From positions 25,082 through 89,081 of the IMG/VR virus record IMGVR_UViG_3300049215_000496: a stretch of 64,000 nt of DNA; one strand, written 5' to 3'. The DNA is from a virus. This document shows, piece after piece, positions 51,852-59,123 of the stretch (positions are counted from its first letter, which is position 1; every line of letters starts with the position of its first letter). The translations under genes and the position numbers were made by a program. The notes beneath the pieces are model-generated. The model saw only the letters and a list, made by a program, of their open reading frames with translations. It was not told the DNA's origin and did not search any database.

Positions 51852-53837
51852 ATGGCTGTAAGCACAATCGAACCGCTTCCAAAGTCGCAACCCGACATGT
51901 CGAAGCTGAACACGTTCACGGGGCACACCGTTACCGTGACCAAACACGTGGCGCCGCGGAACAGCACGGGGCAGATGGTTGTTCCCACACAGCAGATGAA
52001 ACTGACGCAGATTCTGGAGCTGATGACATCCACGCCGATGCAATACGGTCCGGGGTATTACCGCTTCACGGTGTCAGACACCGGCGGCACCGGCGACGAT
52101 GTCTGGCTCGTGAAGCTAGGTCCCGATTTTCAGGAGGCTCCCCAGATGGCGAACGTGACACCAATCGGTCCTGGACAGCAACCCCCCGCCGGAGAGGGCG
52201 TCGTCCATCTCGGACATGGGTTCTACTACAACGCAGATCTCGGGACGCTGACCACACCGTGGCGAACAGTTCACAACTGGAAGCAAGGCGATCCGATTCC
52301 CACACAGCCAACCAGTTCGAGCGTACAAACACCCGCTGCAACACCGTGGTGGCAAAATCTTCCGCAGCAGCAGCCGGGCGGTTGGGGCGGGTTTCCGGTT
52401 GGAGGCTCCGACGATCGCGTGAAGCAGCTCGAACAGCAAATTGCCGATCAGACCAGACGGCAAGAACAAGCTGATTTGCGTGCAGAGATGCGCCGCGTGG
52501 AAGAGAACGCGCAGAAGCGCGCGGACGAGCAAGCAGCACGTTTCGAAAAGCTGATCGAGAAGCTGACGTCGAAGCCTGCGGGGCCATCTGAAGCGGAACA
52601 ACGGCTTGAGCGGGAATTGGCGGAGCAACGACGTCGAATAGAAGAACGCGAGCGCGAAGACCGTTTGCGTGCGGAAATCAAAGCGCAGCAAGACAACACA
52701 GATCGATTGCTTCGTGAGATGAACACAAACAAAACAGATCCGATGATTCCACTGTTGATGCAGGTCATGACGGCTGCGTCTTCCCAAGCGCAGGAAACAG
52801 TCAAAGCGATTCAGTCCAGTACGCAAGCCACAGCGGCAGCATCCGAACGGGGCACGCAAGAACTCGTACGGCAGCTTTCAGCATCTGTGATGTCACCGTT
52901 GCAACTCGTACAACTGATACAGTCGTCAAAGGGCGAAGGCGCAGAAATGGGCCGGATGGTGATCGACGCGACCAAAGAAACAATGAGCATGCAAAAGGAG
53001 GTCTATCAGCAGTTGCTCGACGTCGCGGGATCGTCAGGACAGCCTGCGTGGGTGGGGCTCGTGCAGGAAGCGATGTCAAAGATCGGTGACGTTGGCGCGG
53101 CGCTCGCAGCTCGTGGGCAGCAACCGGCCCCAATGATGATGCCTCCACCTCCACAGCGCCAGATGGTGCAGCAAATGCCACAACAACGACAAGCGGCAGC
53201 GCCTCAAATCGCACCACAACCTGTCCAACATGGGCCTATGACTCCGGCAGCGTTGCGAGAGCAAGCGGCAGCGCAGGTTCCGCACCTTGTGCCAACACAA
53301 GCTCCAGCGATGCATGCTGCGCCCATGGCAGGTCCGATGAATGGGGCTACTGCTCCCGCGCAAGCTGCGCCACCCCCGGTAGAAGTTATTCCTCCCGCAA
53401 AGGCGGCAAGGAAGCCGACGAGACGCAAATCGCGTAAATCCCAAGAGCCTGCACCACCCGCTGATCCGAAGGGCTACACGATCGAGGAGATGCGTGTACA
53501 GGATCCCGATGAGGTACGCGCCGTGATCGCGCCGTTCAGTGATGAACAGGTGTTTGGTGGGTTGTATCAGTACGTGCTGCAATTGCGCAGTTCACAGTTG
53601 CCTCCAGACACTGTGGCGGCGTACATCCTGCAGGCACGCGAAGCGGCGGTGCAGCAGGGTATGATCACACCAGCAATCGAATTGCTGTTGTCAGAGCAAC
53701 TCGATGTGCTTGTCGAGCGGTTGTTCCCGGAAGCCCCAAAGGGGTATCACGTGGCTGTTGTGCAGGCGATGGCCACTGCGATCAGTGCGAAGGATGGTGA
53801 CGAGGATGAAGACGAGGAAGACGAAACGGAGGCATAG
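51852..53837 (+). CDS. large coiled-coil structural or regulatory protein (661 aa)
   Basis: ATG 51852 with SD GAGGTGA. Residues 1-~180 are beta-rich with a Pro/Gln linker. Residues ~185-300 form a long charged coiled coil (EQQIADQTRRQEQADLRAEM). A helical region and a Pro/Gln/Ala-rich linker follow, then a basic patch (KPTRRKSRKSQ), a helical domain (~545-645) and a very acidic tail (DEDEDEEDETEA). No enzyme motif. Size and layout suggest a scaffold, internal virion or tail-measure-like protein, but this is inference. Confidence 0.7.
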   Translation: MAVSTIEPLPKSQPDMSKLNTFTGHTVTVTKHVAPRNSTGQMVVPTQQMKLTQILELMTSTPMQYGPGYYRFTVSDTGGTGDDVWLVKLGPDFQEAPQMANVTPIGPGQQPPAGEGVVHLGHGFYYNADLGTLTTPWRTVHNWKQGDPIPTQPTSSSVQTPAATPWWQNLPQQQPGGWGGFPVGGSDDRVKQLEQQIADQTRRQEQADLRAEMRRVEENAQKRADEQAARFEKLIEKLTSKPAGPSEAEQRLERELAEQRRRIEEREREDRLRAEIKAQQDNTDRLLREMNTNKTDPMIPLLMQVMTAASSQAQETVKAIQSSTQATAAASERGTQELVRQLSASVMSPLQLVQLIQSSKGEGAEMGRMVIDATKETMSMQKEVYQQLLDVAGSSGQPAWVGLVQEAMSKIGDVGAALAARGQQPAPMMMPPPPQRQMVQQMPQQRQAAAPQIAPQPVQHGPMTPAALREQAAAQVPHLVPTQAPAMHAAPMAGPMNGATAPAQAAPPPVEVIPPAKAARKPTRRKSRKSQEPAPPADPKGYTIEEMRVQDPDEVRAVIAPFSDEQVFGGLYQYVLQLRSSQLPPDTVAAYILQAREAAVQQGMITPAIELLLSEQLDVLVERLFPEAPKGYHVAVVQAMATAISAKDGDEDEDEEDETEA

Positions 53838-53847
53838 CGGCGTTTTG

Positions 53848-53882
53848 TTGACTACGTGTGTAGCGCACCGTAAGCTTGCTTG
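53848..53882 (+). promoter_or_regulatory. leaderless-type promoter for the 53883 gene
   Basis: TTGACT (53848-53853), 17 nt, TAAGCT (53871-53876), 6 nt, ATG 53883. Confidence 0.6.
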
Positions 53883-54278
53883 ATGCTGCTGCGAGGAAAC
53901 CCAGACGCCACACTGCACGAAGCCCGCGGGATGCTGAAACGTGCACGCGAAGAAGCACGCGGACAAGGCAACACGCTTCAGGTTCGACAAGCGGCCGAGA
54001 AGGTGTGGCTCGCGGCGTCCACGGCTGCCGATGCGATGATCGGGGGCGCCGTCGAAAATTCTGGAGCGGTCGTCAAAACGTTTGAGCGCGCGTGGGGTGC
54101 GGAAGGGCGTGAGATCGCCAAGGACATTTCGATTTCGCTCCATCGCGGGTGCTTCTACGGGGGCGCCAAAGAATGTGACGGAGCGTATGTGTTGAAGTTC
54201 GCAGATCGCCTTGGGCGAGTGCTCAACAAACCTGTACGGGACGCAATGCTGCGTAGGAGGGTGTCCCGCAATGGCTAA
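53883..54278 (+). CDS. HEPN-like helical protein
   Basis: Encodes 131 aa from ATG 53883. The helix pair ARGMLKRAREEARGQGNTLQ and RQAAEKVWLAASTAADAMI resembles PaREP1/HEPN-type bundles. The catalytic R-x4-6-H motif of HEPN ribonucleases is not present. Overlaps a small RHH-like protein gene, a pairing that recalls toxin-antitoxin layouts, but activity is unproven. Confidence 0.6.
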   Translation: MLLRGNPDATLHEARGMLKRAREEARGQGNTLQVRQAAEKVWLAASTAADAMIGGAVENSGAVVKTFERAWGAEGREIAKDISISLHRGCFYGGAKECDGAYVLKFADRLGRVLNKPVRDAMLRRRVSRNG

Positions 54279-54468
54279 GAAACGACAAGAGGCGATGCCT
54301 GTCCGTGTTTCCCCGGACGCGTACGACTGCTTGAAGAGGCTCACGAGTAAAGCCGCTCGTGAGGGCTGGCGCAGCGTTGGGTTTCCGGAGCGGGACGATC
54401 CGCCAACGCTGTCTGCGGTTTTGGGGGCTGCGCTGACGGCACTTGAGCAGGCACATCCGACGAGTTGA
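54271..54468 (+). CDS. small RHH-like DNA-binding protein
   Basis: Encodes 65 aa, overlapping the HEPN-like gene by 8 nt. AMPVRVSPDAYDCLKRLTSKA fits the strand-helix start of ribbon-helix-helix proteins; a second helix ends the protein (LSAVLGAALTALEQA). Confidence 0.55.
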   Translation: MAKKRQEAMPVRVSPDAYDCLKRLTSKAAREGWRSVGFPERDDPPTLSAVLGAALTALEQAHPTS

Positions 54469-54501
54469 CACGCTACCGGGGTAGGTCGTACGCTCGTACC
54501 C
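54465..54501 (+). promoter_or_regulatory. leaderless-type promoter for the 54502 gene
   Basis: TTGACA (54465-54470), overlapping the preceding stop, 18 nt, TACGCT (54489-54494), 7 nt, ATG 54502. Confidence 0.6.
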
Positions 54502-54630
54502 ATGGCAAGACGACGTCAGAACATTCCCCAGAAGTGCAAGACCGGTCTGTCCCACTGCATGAAGGGGGGCGGCAAGCGGCGCGCTGGTCCCTGCATGCGT
54601 GCGTTTTGGGCGTGCCGGCGGGCGGCGTAG
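54502..54630 (+). CDS. 42-aa basic Cys-rich microprotein
   Basis: ATG 54502 directly after a well-formed promoter. Contains four Cys (KCKTGLSHC, GPC, WAC) among Arg/Lys residues, suggesting a small zinc- or disulphide-stabilised nucleic-acid binder. The stop abuts the ATG of the next gene. Confidence 0.55.
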   Translation: MARRRQNIPQKCKTGLSHCMKGGGKRRAGPCMRAFWACRRAA

Positions 54631-54876
54631 ATGGCTCGTCGCCGCACACGATGCGGGGCTCGGGGCTTCCGATCACGATCACGTGACGATAGCCCAACGG
54701 CACGTCAACGATACGTGGAGGGATCTCGAACGCATGAAATGAAACCCACCCGCGCCGAAGCGTGCAGCATCCTGTCCTGTCTCGGGGCGAACAAGGATTT
54801 CTTCGCGCAGAGCGCCAACGGCTCGCGGGCGCGGTATTTACGGCAGCGGGCTCCGTGGACCAATCGAGGTGCGTGA
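54631..54876 (+). CDS. basic hypothetical protein
   Basis: Encodes 81 aa, starting right after the previous stop. Arg-rich N-terminal ~30 residues, then a domain with EMKPTRAEACSILSCLGANK. An internal ATG at 54736 could be the true start. Overlaps the next gene by 8 nt. Confidence 0.45.
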   Translation: MARRRTRCGARGFRSRSRDDSPTARQRYVEGSRTHEMKPTRAEACSILSCLGANKDFFAQSANGSRARYLRQRAPWTNRGA

Positions 54877-55147
54877 GCTGCAACTGTTCTGCGAGAACGA
54901 CGGTGATCTCTATCGCCAGCAGGTAGTGCCGATCCAGAACAGCCTCAAGCGCAAGATCTCCAAGGGCATTTTCGATCGCGCGAAGGCCGAGAAGCTCTGG
55001 ATGTACCTAGCGGACAACTGCGCCAAGAAGTACGCGAAAGAGTTCGGCTCGCCGGGGCAGCCCTGGCACAAGATGTTCTCGACGTCGGACCGGCGCGCGG
55101 TGGCAAAGTCGTTCAACGACGCCTTCGTGCAAGAATACGGAGGATAG
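54869..55147 (+). CDS. small basic hypothetical protein
   Basis: Encodes 92 aa from GTG 54869. Mostly helical with conserved-looking Trp/Tyr/Lys (AEKLWMYLADNCAKKYAKEF). Resembles short phage proteins of unknown function. Ends in an SD-like GGAGG used by the next locus. Confidence 0.55.
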   Translation: MRELQLFCENDGDLYRQQVVPIQNSLKRKISKGIFDRAKAEKLWMYLADNCAKKYAKEFGSPGQPWHKMFSTSDRRAVAKSFNDAFVQEYGG

Positions 55148-55391
55148 ATGGCCAAGCCACCGGTATCACATCGCGACTCAGAACGGGTATGTTGACGGCA
55201 CGTTTTCGAAGCGCGAGGTCAACAAGGTTCTCACAGAGAACGCGCGGGTTCGTGCAGCGGATACGACACTCACGCCGTCAATCGCTGTGGGTTCACCGGA
55301 GTGCTGGGCACGGATACATCACGGCCGGGAAAGTGACGTAGCCGCTCGAACCAGCACGAACCCGTTCTCGCGCCAATCGTACAACGCGTGA
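55148..55391 (+). CDS. frame-split small gene
   Basis: ATG 55148 follows GGAGGATAG, but its own frame stops after 15 codons. The +1 frame carries a coding-like sequence (RYHIATQNGYVDGTFSKREV) through to TGA 55389-55391 and has no usable upstream start. Dropping one base near 55160 would fuse them to about 80 aa. Assembly indel, decay or recoding cannot be told apart. The end overlaps the convergent minus-strand gene. Confidence 0.4.
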
Positions 55392-55645
55392 TCTGGGAAA
55401 TCCCCACTCCCGCGGAATGCCGCTTCGAGTTTCATTACGAAGCGTTGAAGGTCTACTCGAAGCTCGTGCGTAATGTCGCGGTCTTGATCGGACCATCCGT
55501 CGCGCACTGGTAGTAAGTACGGGAAGGTCTGCATCGGGTCGGGGGACAGCGCGCGACGGATGGTTGACCAGTCGGGGGCAGGGTGGGGGAGCCGCAGGAA
55601 CATCTTGGGCTCGGGGGCGTTGACGAGATAGAGGTGGGTTCTCAT
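55319..55645 (-). CDS. hypothetical protein
   Basis: Encodes 108 aa from ATG 55645, overlapping the stop of the truncated Ala/Tyr-repeat copy. Pro-rich start (EPKMFLRLPHPAPDW), then an acidic helical domain. No family recognised. Confidence 0.5.
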   Translation of the reverse strand: MRTHLYLVNAPEPKMFLRLPHPAPDWSTIRRALSPDPMQTFPYLLPVRDGWSDQDRDITHELRVDLQRFVMKLEAAFRGSGDFPDHALYDWRENGFVLVRAATSLSRP

Positions 55646-55754
55646 TGTTGGACGATTTTGATCAGAGCTTCGCGCATTCGCGTGTAGGGGTTGGCGACGG
55701 TGGGTGTTAGTGCAGCAGCGGCATATGCGTATGCGGCGGCGTTGGCTGCGACAA
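55642..55754 (-). pseudogene. truncated third copy of the Ala/Tyr-repeat gene
   Basis: The minus strand encodes AANAAAYAYAAAA followed by YTRMREALIKIVQQ and a stop at 55642, matching the repeat and C-terminal tail of the proteins at 20119 and 57107. The conserved N-terminal domain is missing. The break coincides with the edge of the 75-bp direct repeat at 55755. Confidence 0.65.
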
Positions 55755-55829
55755 TTGACGTCAGGATGGCCAATTGTGCAAGTCATGGAGAGGTCTATCG
55801 GGCAGATGGTGCTGTTTCTTTAGCAATAT
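55755..55829. repeat. 75-bp direct repeat, copy 1
   Basis: Identical over 75 bp to 57067-57141. On the minus strand it carries the end of one gene (AKETAPSAR, stop) and the start of another (MTCTIGHPDV). Here it joins the 55795 gene to the truncated repeat-protein copy. Confidence 0.85.
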
Positions 55830-56007
55830 GCAAGTGGAATGATCTGTGCAGCAGATCGCTCCCAGCTACGTTCGATTTGCTTCTTAGCCTGTCGTGCTTC
55901 AGTAGCAGTTTCGTACCGTTTGGCGTACTCTTGATGAGTGCGTCGAATCCAGCACCTGTGTAGAAGTACGAACAGAAGCCGGTGGGCTGTTCGAGCACGT
56001 ACGCCAT
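55795..56007 (-). CDS. small protein with exchanged C-terminus
   Basis: Encodes 70 aa, ATG overlapping the upstream stop (ATGA). The last nine residues (AKETAPSAR) come from the 75-bp repeat and are identical to the end of the 57107-57664 product, although the rest is unrelated. Contains an aromatic start (CSYFYTGAGF). Looks like a recombination product. Confidence 0.5.
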   Translation of the reverse strand: MAYVLEQPTGFCSYFYTGAGFDALIKSTPNGTKLLLKHDRLRSKSNVAGSDLLHRSFHLHIAKETAPSAR

Positions 56008-56207
56008 CAAATGTGCCCTCGCACCAAGTTCACGGCCCCCCGCTCAATCTTGTGCGCGATCATGTACGCTTGTGTCGGGTACGTCCAGACGCCGACCAGC
56101 ACGAGCGCCAAGCCCACCACCAATACAATCTTCGATGCCATGGCGATCACACGCACAGAAACAGCCGCTAGCACGAGCGCGATTAACCCTACCACCAGCG
56201 TTTCCAT
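56007..56207 (-). CDS. two-TM small membrane protein
   Basis: Encodes 66 aa from ATG 56207. Two hydrophobic helices (LVVGLIALVLAAVSVRVIAM and IVLVVGLALVLVGVW), then a basic tail. Overlaps genes on both sides. Unknown. Confidence 0.6.
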   Translation of the reverse strand: METLVVGLIALVLAAVSVRVIAMASKIVLVVGLALVLVGVWTYPTQAYMIAHKIERGAVNLVRGHI

Positions 56208-56683
56208 TAGTTCTTCCTCAAGTCTTTGAGGGCGCTCTTCACCAGTATTTCTAATGGCTGTGCGAGATTCATCTTCGCCAACAGCGGCTCGTACTCTTCG
56301 CGGCGGTATCCGAAGTTCTTGAGTGCTACGTGCACGTCCGAAATCTTGAGCCTGGCGCTTGGCGTTAACTGTGCCTGTTGTGCTGCTTGGTTTAGTGCAA
56401 CGTCAAGCTCGTGCGACAATGCAGCCTTTCGCACTTCTCGCTGTTCGTGGCGCCGATTGACAGAGCGCTTGCGTATGGCGACAAGCGCACGTCCTATGGA
56501 GACATCCAGACCCGCCAGGCCCCCAGCGACAGCTCCCAAGACGAAGACAATCAGGCGCATGCCAAATGTGCCAAACAGATACAGTGTGGCACGTGTGAGC
56601 TGTTGCCCAACAAAACCACAATGTGGTGCGTTGTTGATGAAGATCGCGAGAGCAAGGAGGAGCAGGGCTTGGAGTTTTTTCAT
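56207..56683 (-). CDS. membrane protein with RuvA C-terminal-like domain
   Basis: Encodes 158 aa from ATG 56683, preceded by the conserved leader. Two hydrophobic segments fill the first ~65 residues. The middle is basic and helical. The last ~45 residues (DVHVALKNFGYRREEYEPLL) resemble the RuvA domain III / UBA-like three-helix bundle. Similar membrane-plus-RuvA_C proteins may regulate an AAA partner; the MoxR ATPase under the same promoter type is one possibility. Confidence 0.6.
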   Translation of the reverse strand: MKKLQALLLLALAIFINNAPHCGFVGQQLTRATLYLFGTFGMRLIVFVLGAVAGGLAGLDVSIGRALVAIRKRSVNRRHEQREVRKAALSHELDVALNQAAQQAQLTPSARLKISDVHVALKNFGYRREEYEPLLAKMNLAQPLEILVKSALKDLRKN

Positions 56684-56730
56684 TTTGGCGTTTTCCTTTC
56701 TGTGCTGTTTATACAGCATATCCCGTGCCA
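56684..56730 (-). promoter_or_regulatory. promoter-palindrome-leader cassette, copy A
   Basis: Read on the minus strand: TGGCACG (56730-56724), a 16-bp palindrome TGCTGTATAAACAGCA (56718-56703) containing the -10 TATAAA, then leader AAAGGAAAACGCCAAA (56699-56684) ending at ATG 56683. The palindrome is a likely operator. Confidence 0.7.
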
Positions 56731-56737
56731 GCGCACG

Positions 56738-56902
56738 CTAACTAAGCGCCTCTGCGCTTCCGCAGCTAAACACATCTGGTGGCAGCGGTCCGACAGGTGG
56801 TGCGGGATTGATCGGCACATCGAGGTTCACCTCCGGATTGGTCAATCGACATACGATCTCGAATCGGGTTGCACGCAAACCCTTTCTGTGCCGTTCAGCC
56901 AC
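56738..56902 (-). CDS. small hypothetical protein
   Basis: Encodes 54 aa from GTG 56902, overlapping the upstream stop by 8 nt. Includes RFEIVCRLTNPEVNLDVPIN and a Pro-rich stretch ending in FSCGS. Ends 8 nt before the promoter cassette. Modest support. Confidence 0.45.
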   Translation of the reverse strand: MAERHRKGLRATRFEIVCRLTNPEVNLDVPINPAPPVGPLPPDVFSCGSAEALS

Positions 56903-57098
56903 TGTGTGGCGTGATCGCCCCACTCAATTGCACTTCTGTCTCAAGTTCAATTCCTAGCGTGCTGCCACATCGTAGGCAGTTTCGTAGAACGTAGTCGCTG
57001 TCGCCCGGGGCTCCCCGCTGGACGCCAATCAACACCGTTTCGGTTCGGAGGCGCGTCAGATCGGCTTTGACGTCAGGATGGCCAATTGTGCAAGTCAT
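56895..57098 (-). CDS. zinc-knuckle small protein
   Basis: Encodes 67 aa from ATG 57098; its first ten residues lie inside the 75-bp repeat. Contains NCLRCGSTLG, a Cys-x-x-Cys site, and an amphipathic beta region. No family recognised. Confidence 0.55.
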   Translation of the reverse strand: MTCTIGHPDVKADLTRLRTETVLIGVQRGAPGDSDYVLRNCLRCGSTLGIELETEVQLSGAITPHSG

Positions 57099-57106
57099 GG
57101 AGAGGT

Positions 57107-57660
<554 letters not shown>

Positions 57661-57664
<4 letters not shown>

Positions 57665-57903
57665 CGTCCGACCAGTCTGCGCTCCGCTGCACGTGCGAGG
57701 GCGCGCTCGCGGTAGGCTTTGACCGCTTCTTCATCCGTGTGCGACGGTACTCCGATCAGCATCGTCATAGCACCAGTGCATGTCATGCATGCATCGATTT
57801 TGTACGGCTGCCCGCCGATGCTGAACGTCAGCACGTGCGTTGCGTGTTCGCCACACATGCAATCACCTTGTGTTCCTTTTGCAAGTTCGATAGCGAACCA
57901 CAT
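57661..57903 (-). CDS. zinc-binding small protein
   Basis: Encodes 80 aa, ATG overlapping the 33-aa peptide's stop, and its own stop overlapping the next ATG. Has DCMCGEHATHVLTF and ACMTC, a Cys4-like zinc site, then a basic helix (ERALARAAERR). Unknown function. Confidence 0.6.
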
Positions 57904-58004
57904 CACATCCCGAAGAACTTGAAGGCGATGTCGACAATAGAATCGACCGAACAGACGATCAGAACGACAGCGAGCACGGCAGTGAATTTCAGAATTGCAG
58001 TCAT
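57903..58004 (-). CDS. 33-aa membrane peptide
   Basis: ATG 58004 is preceded by the conserved leader AAAGGAAAACGCC. Single hydrophobic helix (FTAVLAVVLIVCSVDSIVDI). Its first codons resemble the start of the MoxR gene (M-x-TAILK), suggesting a shared or shuffled leader region. Confidence 0.55.
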   Translation of the reverse strand: MTAILKFTAVLAVVLIVCSVDSIVDIAFKFFGM

Positions 58005-58594
58005 GGCGTTTTCCTTTCCTTTTTGGCTTCATCGAATGCCCAATTAATTTCAGCTGCTACCGCGTCTGTGCCTCCGACATCCGGGTGGTGCGTGGCCAGT
58101 AGTTTCAAGCGCGCTTGTTCGATCACTTCCCACGGCGCCATTTCTCTGACGCCAAGCACTTGCCACCACGTTCGTGCTTCGGGCATCGCGGGCAGCGCCC
58201 GGTACCCGCCGAACGCTTGCTCGACCGAACCTATTCCCCACCGCAGTTGCCCGCGCATCGCCGACACGTGCTTGCGCAGCGCGACCATGTTGTGCGCGAC
58301 CGTATCCCATTTGTCGCCCGCCAGGACGCGCGGTTCGTTCTTGATTCGAAAGTACACCGCGACACCGTGGTCCGCAGGCTCGCGTGCTTTGGAGTAGGGC
58401 AACCCGTCAAGCCGAACGGGGATGTTCGTCGACAGCACGATCGACGTCGCGTGCAGTAGACGCAGCTCTTGCTCCAGGCCTGATCTCGCTTTGTACAGTG
58501 TGATGTGGCGATCGAATCGGGAGGACTGCGGAGATTTTGTTCGAGGCCACCCGGCAGGCCAAGCCAGGGGGTAGCTCTCGTGGCTTTCAGGCAT
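58001..58594 (-). CDS. J-domain protein
   Basis: Encodes 197 aa from ATG 58594, overlapping the upstream stop. The C-terminal ~60 residues are a J-domain: WWQVLGVREMAPWEVIEQAR, the diagnostic HPD in THHPDVGGTDA, then EINWAFDEAKKE. It would stimulate a host DnaK-type chaperone. The N-terminal ~130 residues are unassigned. Its last codons double as the leader of the 33-aa gene. Confidence 0.8.
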   Translation of the reverse strand: MPESHESYPLAWPAGWPRTKSPQSSRFDRHITLYKARSGLEQELRLLHATSIVLSTNIPVRLDGLPYSKAREPADHGVAVYFRIKNEPRVLAGDKWDTVAHNMVALRKHVSAMRGQLRWGIGSVEQAFGGYRALPAMPEARTWWQVLGVREMAPWEVIEQARLKLLATHHPDVGGTDAVAAEINWAFDEAKKERKTP

Positions 58595-58905
58595 CACGCC
58601 ACCACCGGAACGCGCTTGATCCGAGCCGCCCACTTGCGGGCGAATGCTGCACGGCGCGCGGGATTGATAAGAGTCCCTGGGTTTGCAGCCACTTGAAGAA
58701 GGAACGGTAGCAACAAGTCTCCGCGGCGCTTCTGTCCCTCACAGAGCGCGAGCAGGTTGTACGCCGTTGAGTCGCGTTCGCGAACACCTGCGTGGGCGTT
58801 CACACACGCGTCAATGGCAGGGCTGCGGTCCTGCATAATCGCTATCCATCGTGGTTGTTGTAGGTGGGCGTGCCAAAAGTTGACGTGCGTCTGTGTGAGC
58901 TTCAT
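58594..58905 (-). CDS. hypothetical protein
   Basis: Encodes 103 aa from ATG 58905, behind promoter cassette B. Helical, His/Trp-rich start (HVNFWHAHLQQPRW) and basic end. First gene of the minus-strand J-domain operon. Confidence 0.6.
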   Translation of the reverse strand: MKLTQTHVNFWHAHLQQPRWIAIMQDRSPAIDACVNAHAGVRERDSTAYNLLALCEGQKRRGDLLLPFLLQVAANPGTLINPARRAAFARKWAARIKRVPVVA

Positions 58906-58950
58906 TGGGCGTTTTCCTTTCTGTGCTGTTTATACAGCATCATCCGTGCC
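58906..58950 (-). promoter_or_regulatory. promoter-palindrome-leader cassette, copy B
   Basis: Minus strand: GGCACGG (58950-58944), palindrome TGCTGTATAAACAGCA (58939-58924) containing TATAAA, and leader AAAGGAAAACGCCC to ATG 58905. A TTGCCC lies 17 nt before TATAAA as a possible -35. Confidence 0.7.
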
Positions 58951-59056
58951 GGGGCAAGATCCGCCCTTTTCACCTCACGTGTGAAGCTTTTGCGTCGCCA
59001 AGCGCGCCACACTGGGCCGGTCCTGCCGGGGCGATCCCGCTCAAAAGCGCGGGAAC

Positions 59057-59123
59057 TTGACTGGCACGCCGAATGCTGTATAACCAGCATGTAACGCCAA
59101 CCTCAAAAAAGGAAAACGCCAAA
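59057..59123 (+). promoter_or_regulatory. promoter-palindrome-leader cassette, copy C
   Basis: TTGACT (59057-59062), 16 nt containing GGCACG, then TATAAC (59079-59084) inside TGCTGTATAACCAGCA (one mismatch from palindrome). The leader AAAGGAAAACGCCAAA (59108-59123) ends at ATG 59124. Divergent from copy B, 107 bp away. Confidence 0.72.

Noticed and set aside
53691-54503. 270-aa minus-strand ORF
   Set aside because: No coding-like composition, overlaps three plausible plus-strand genes with promoters and overlapping starts.
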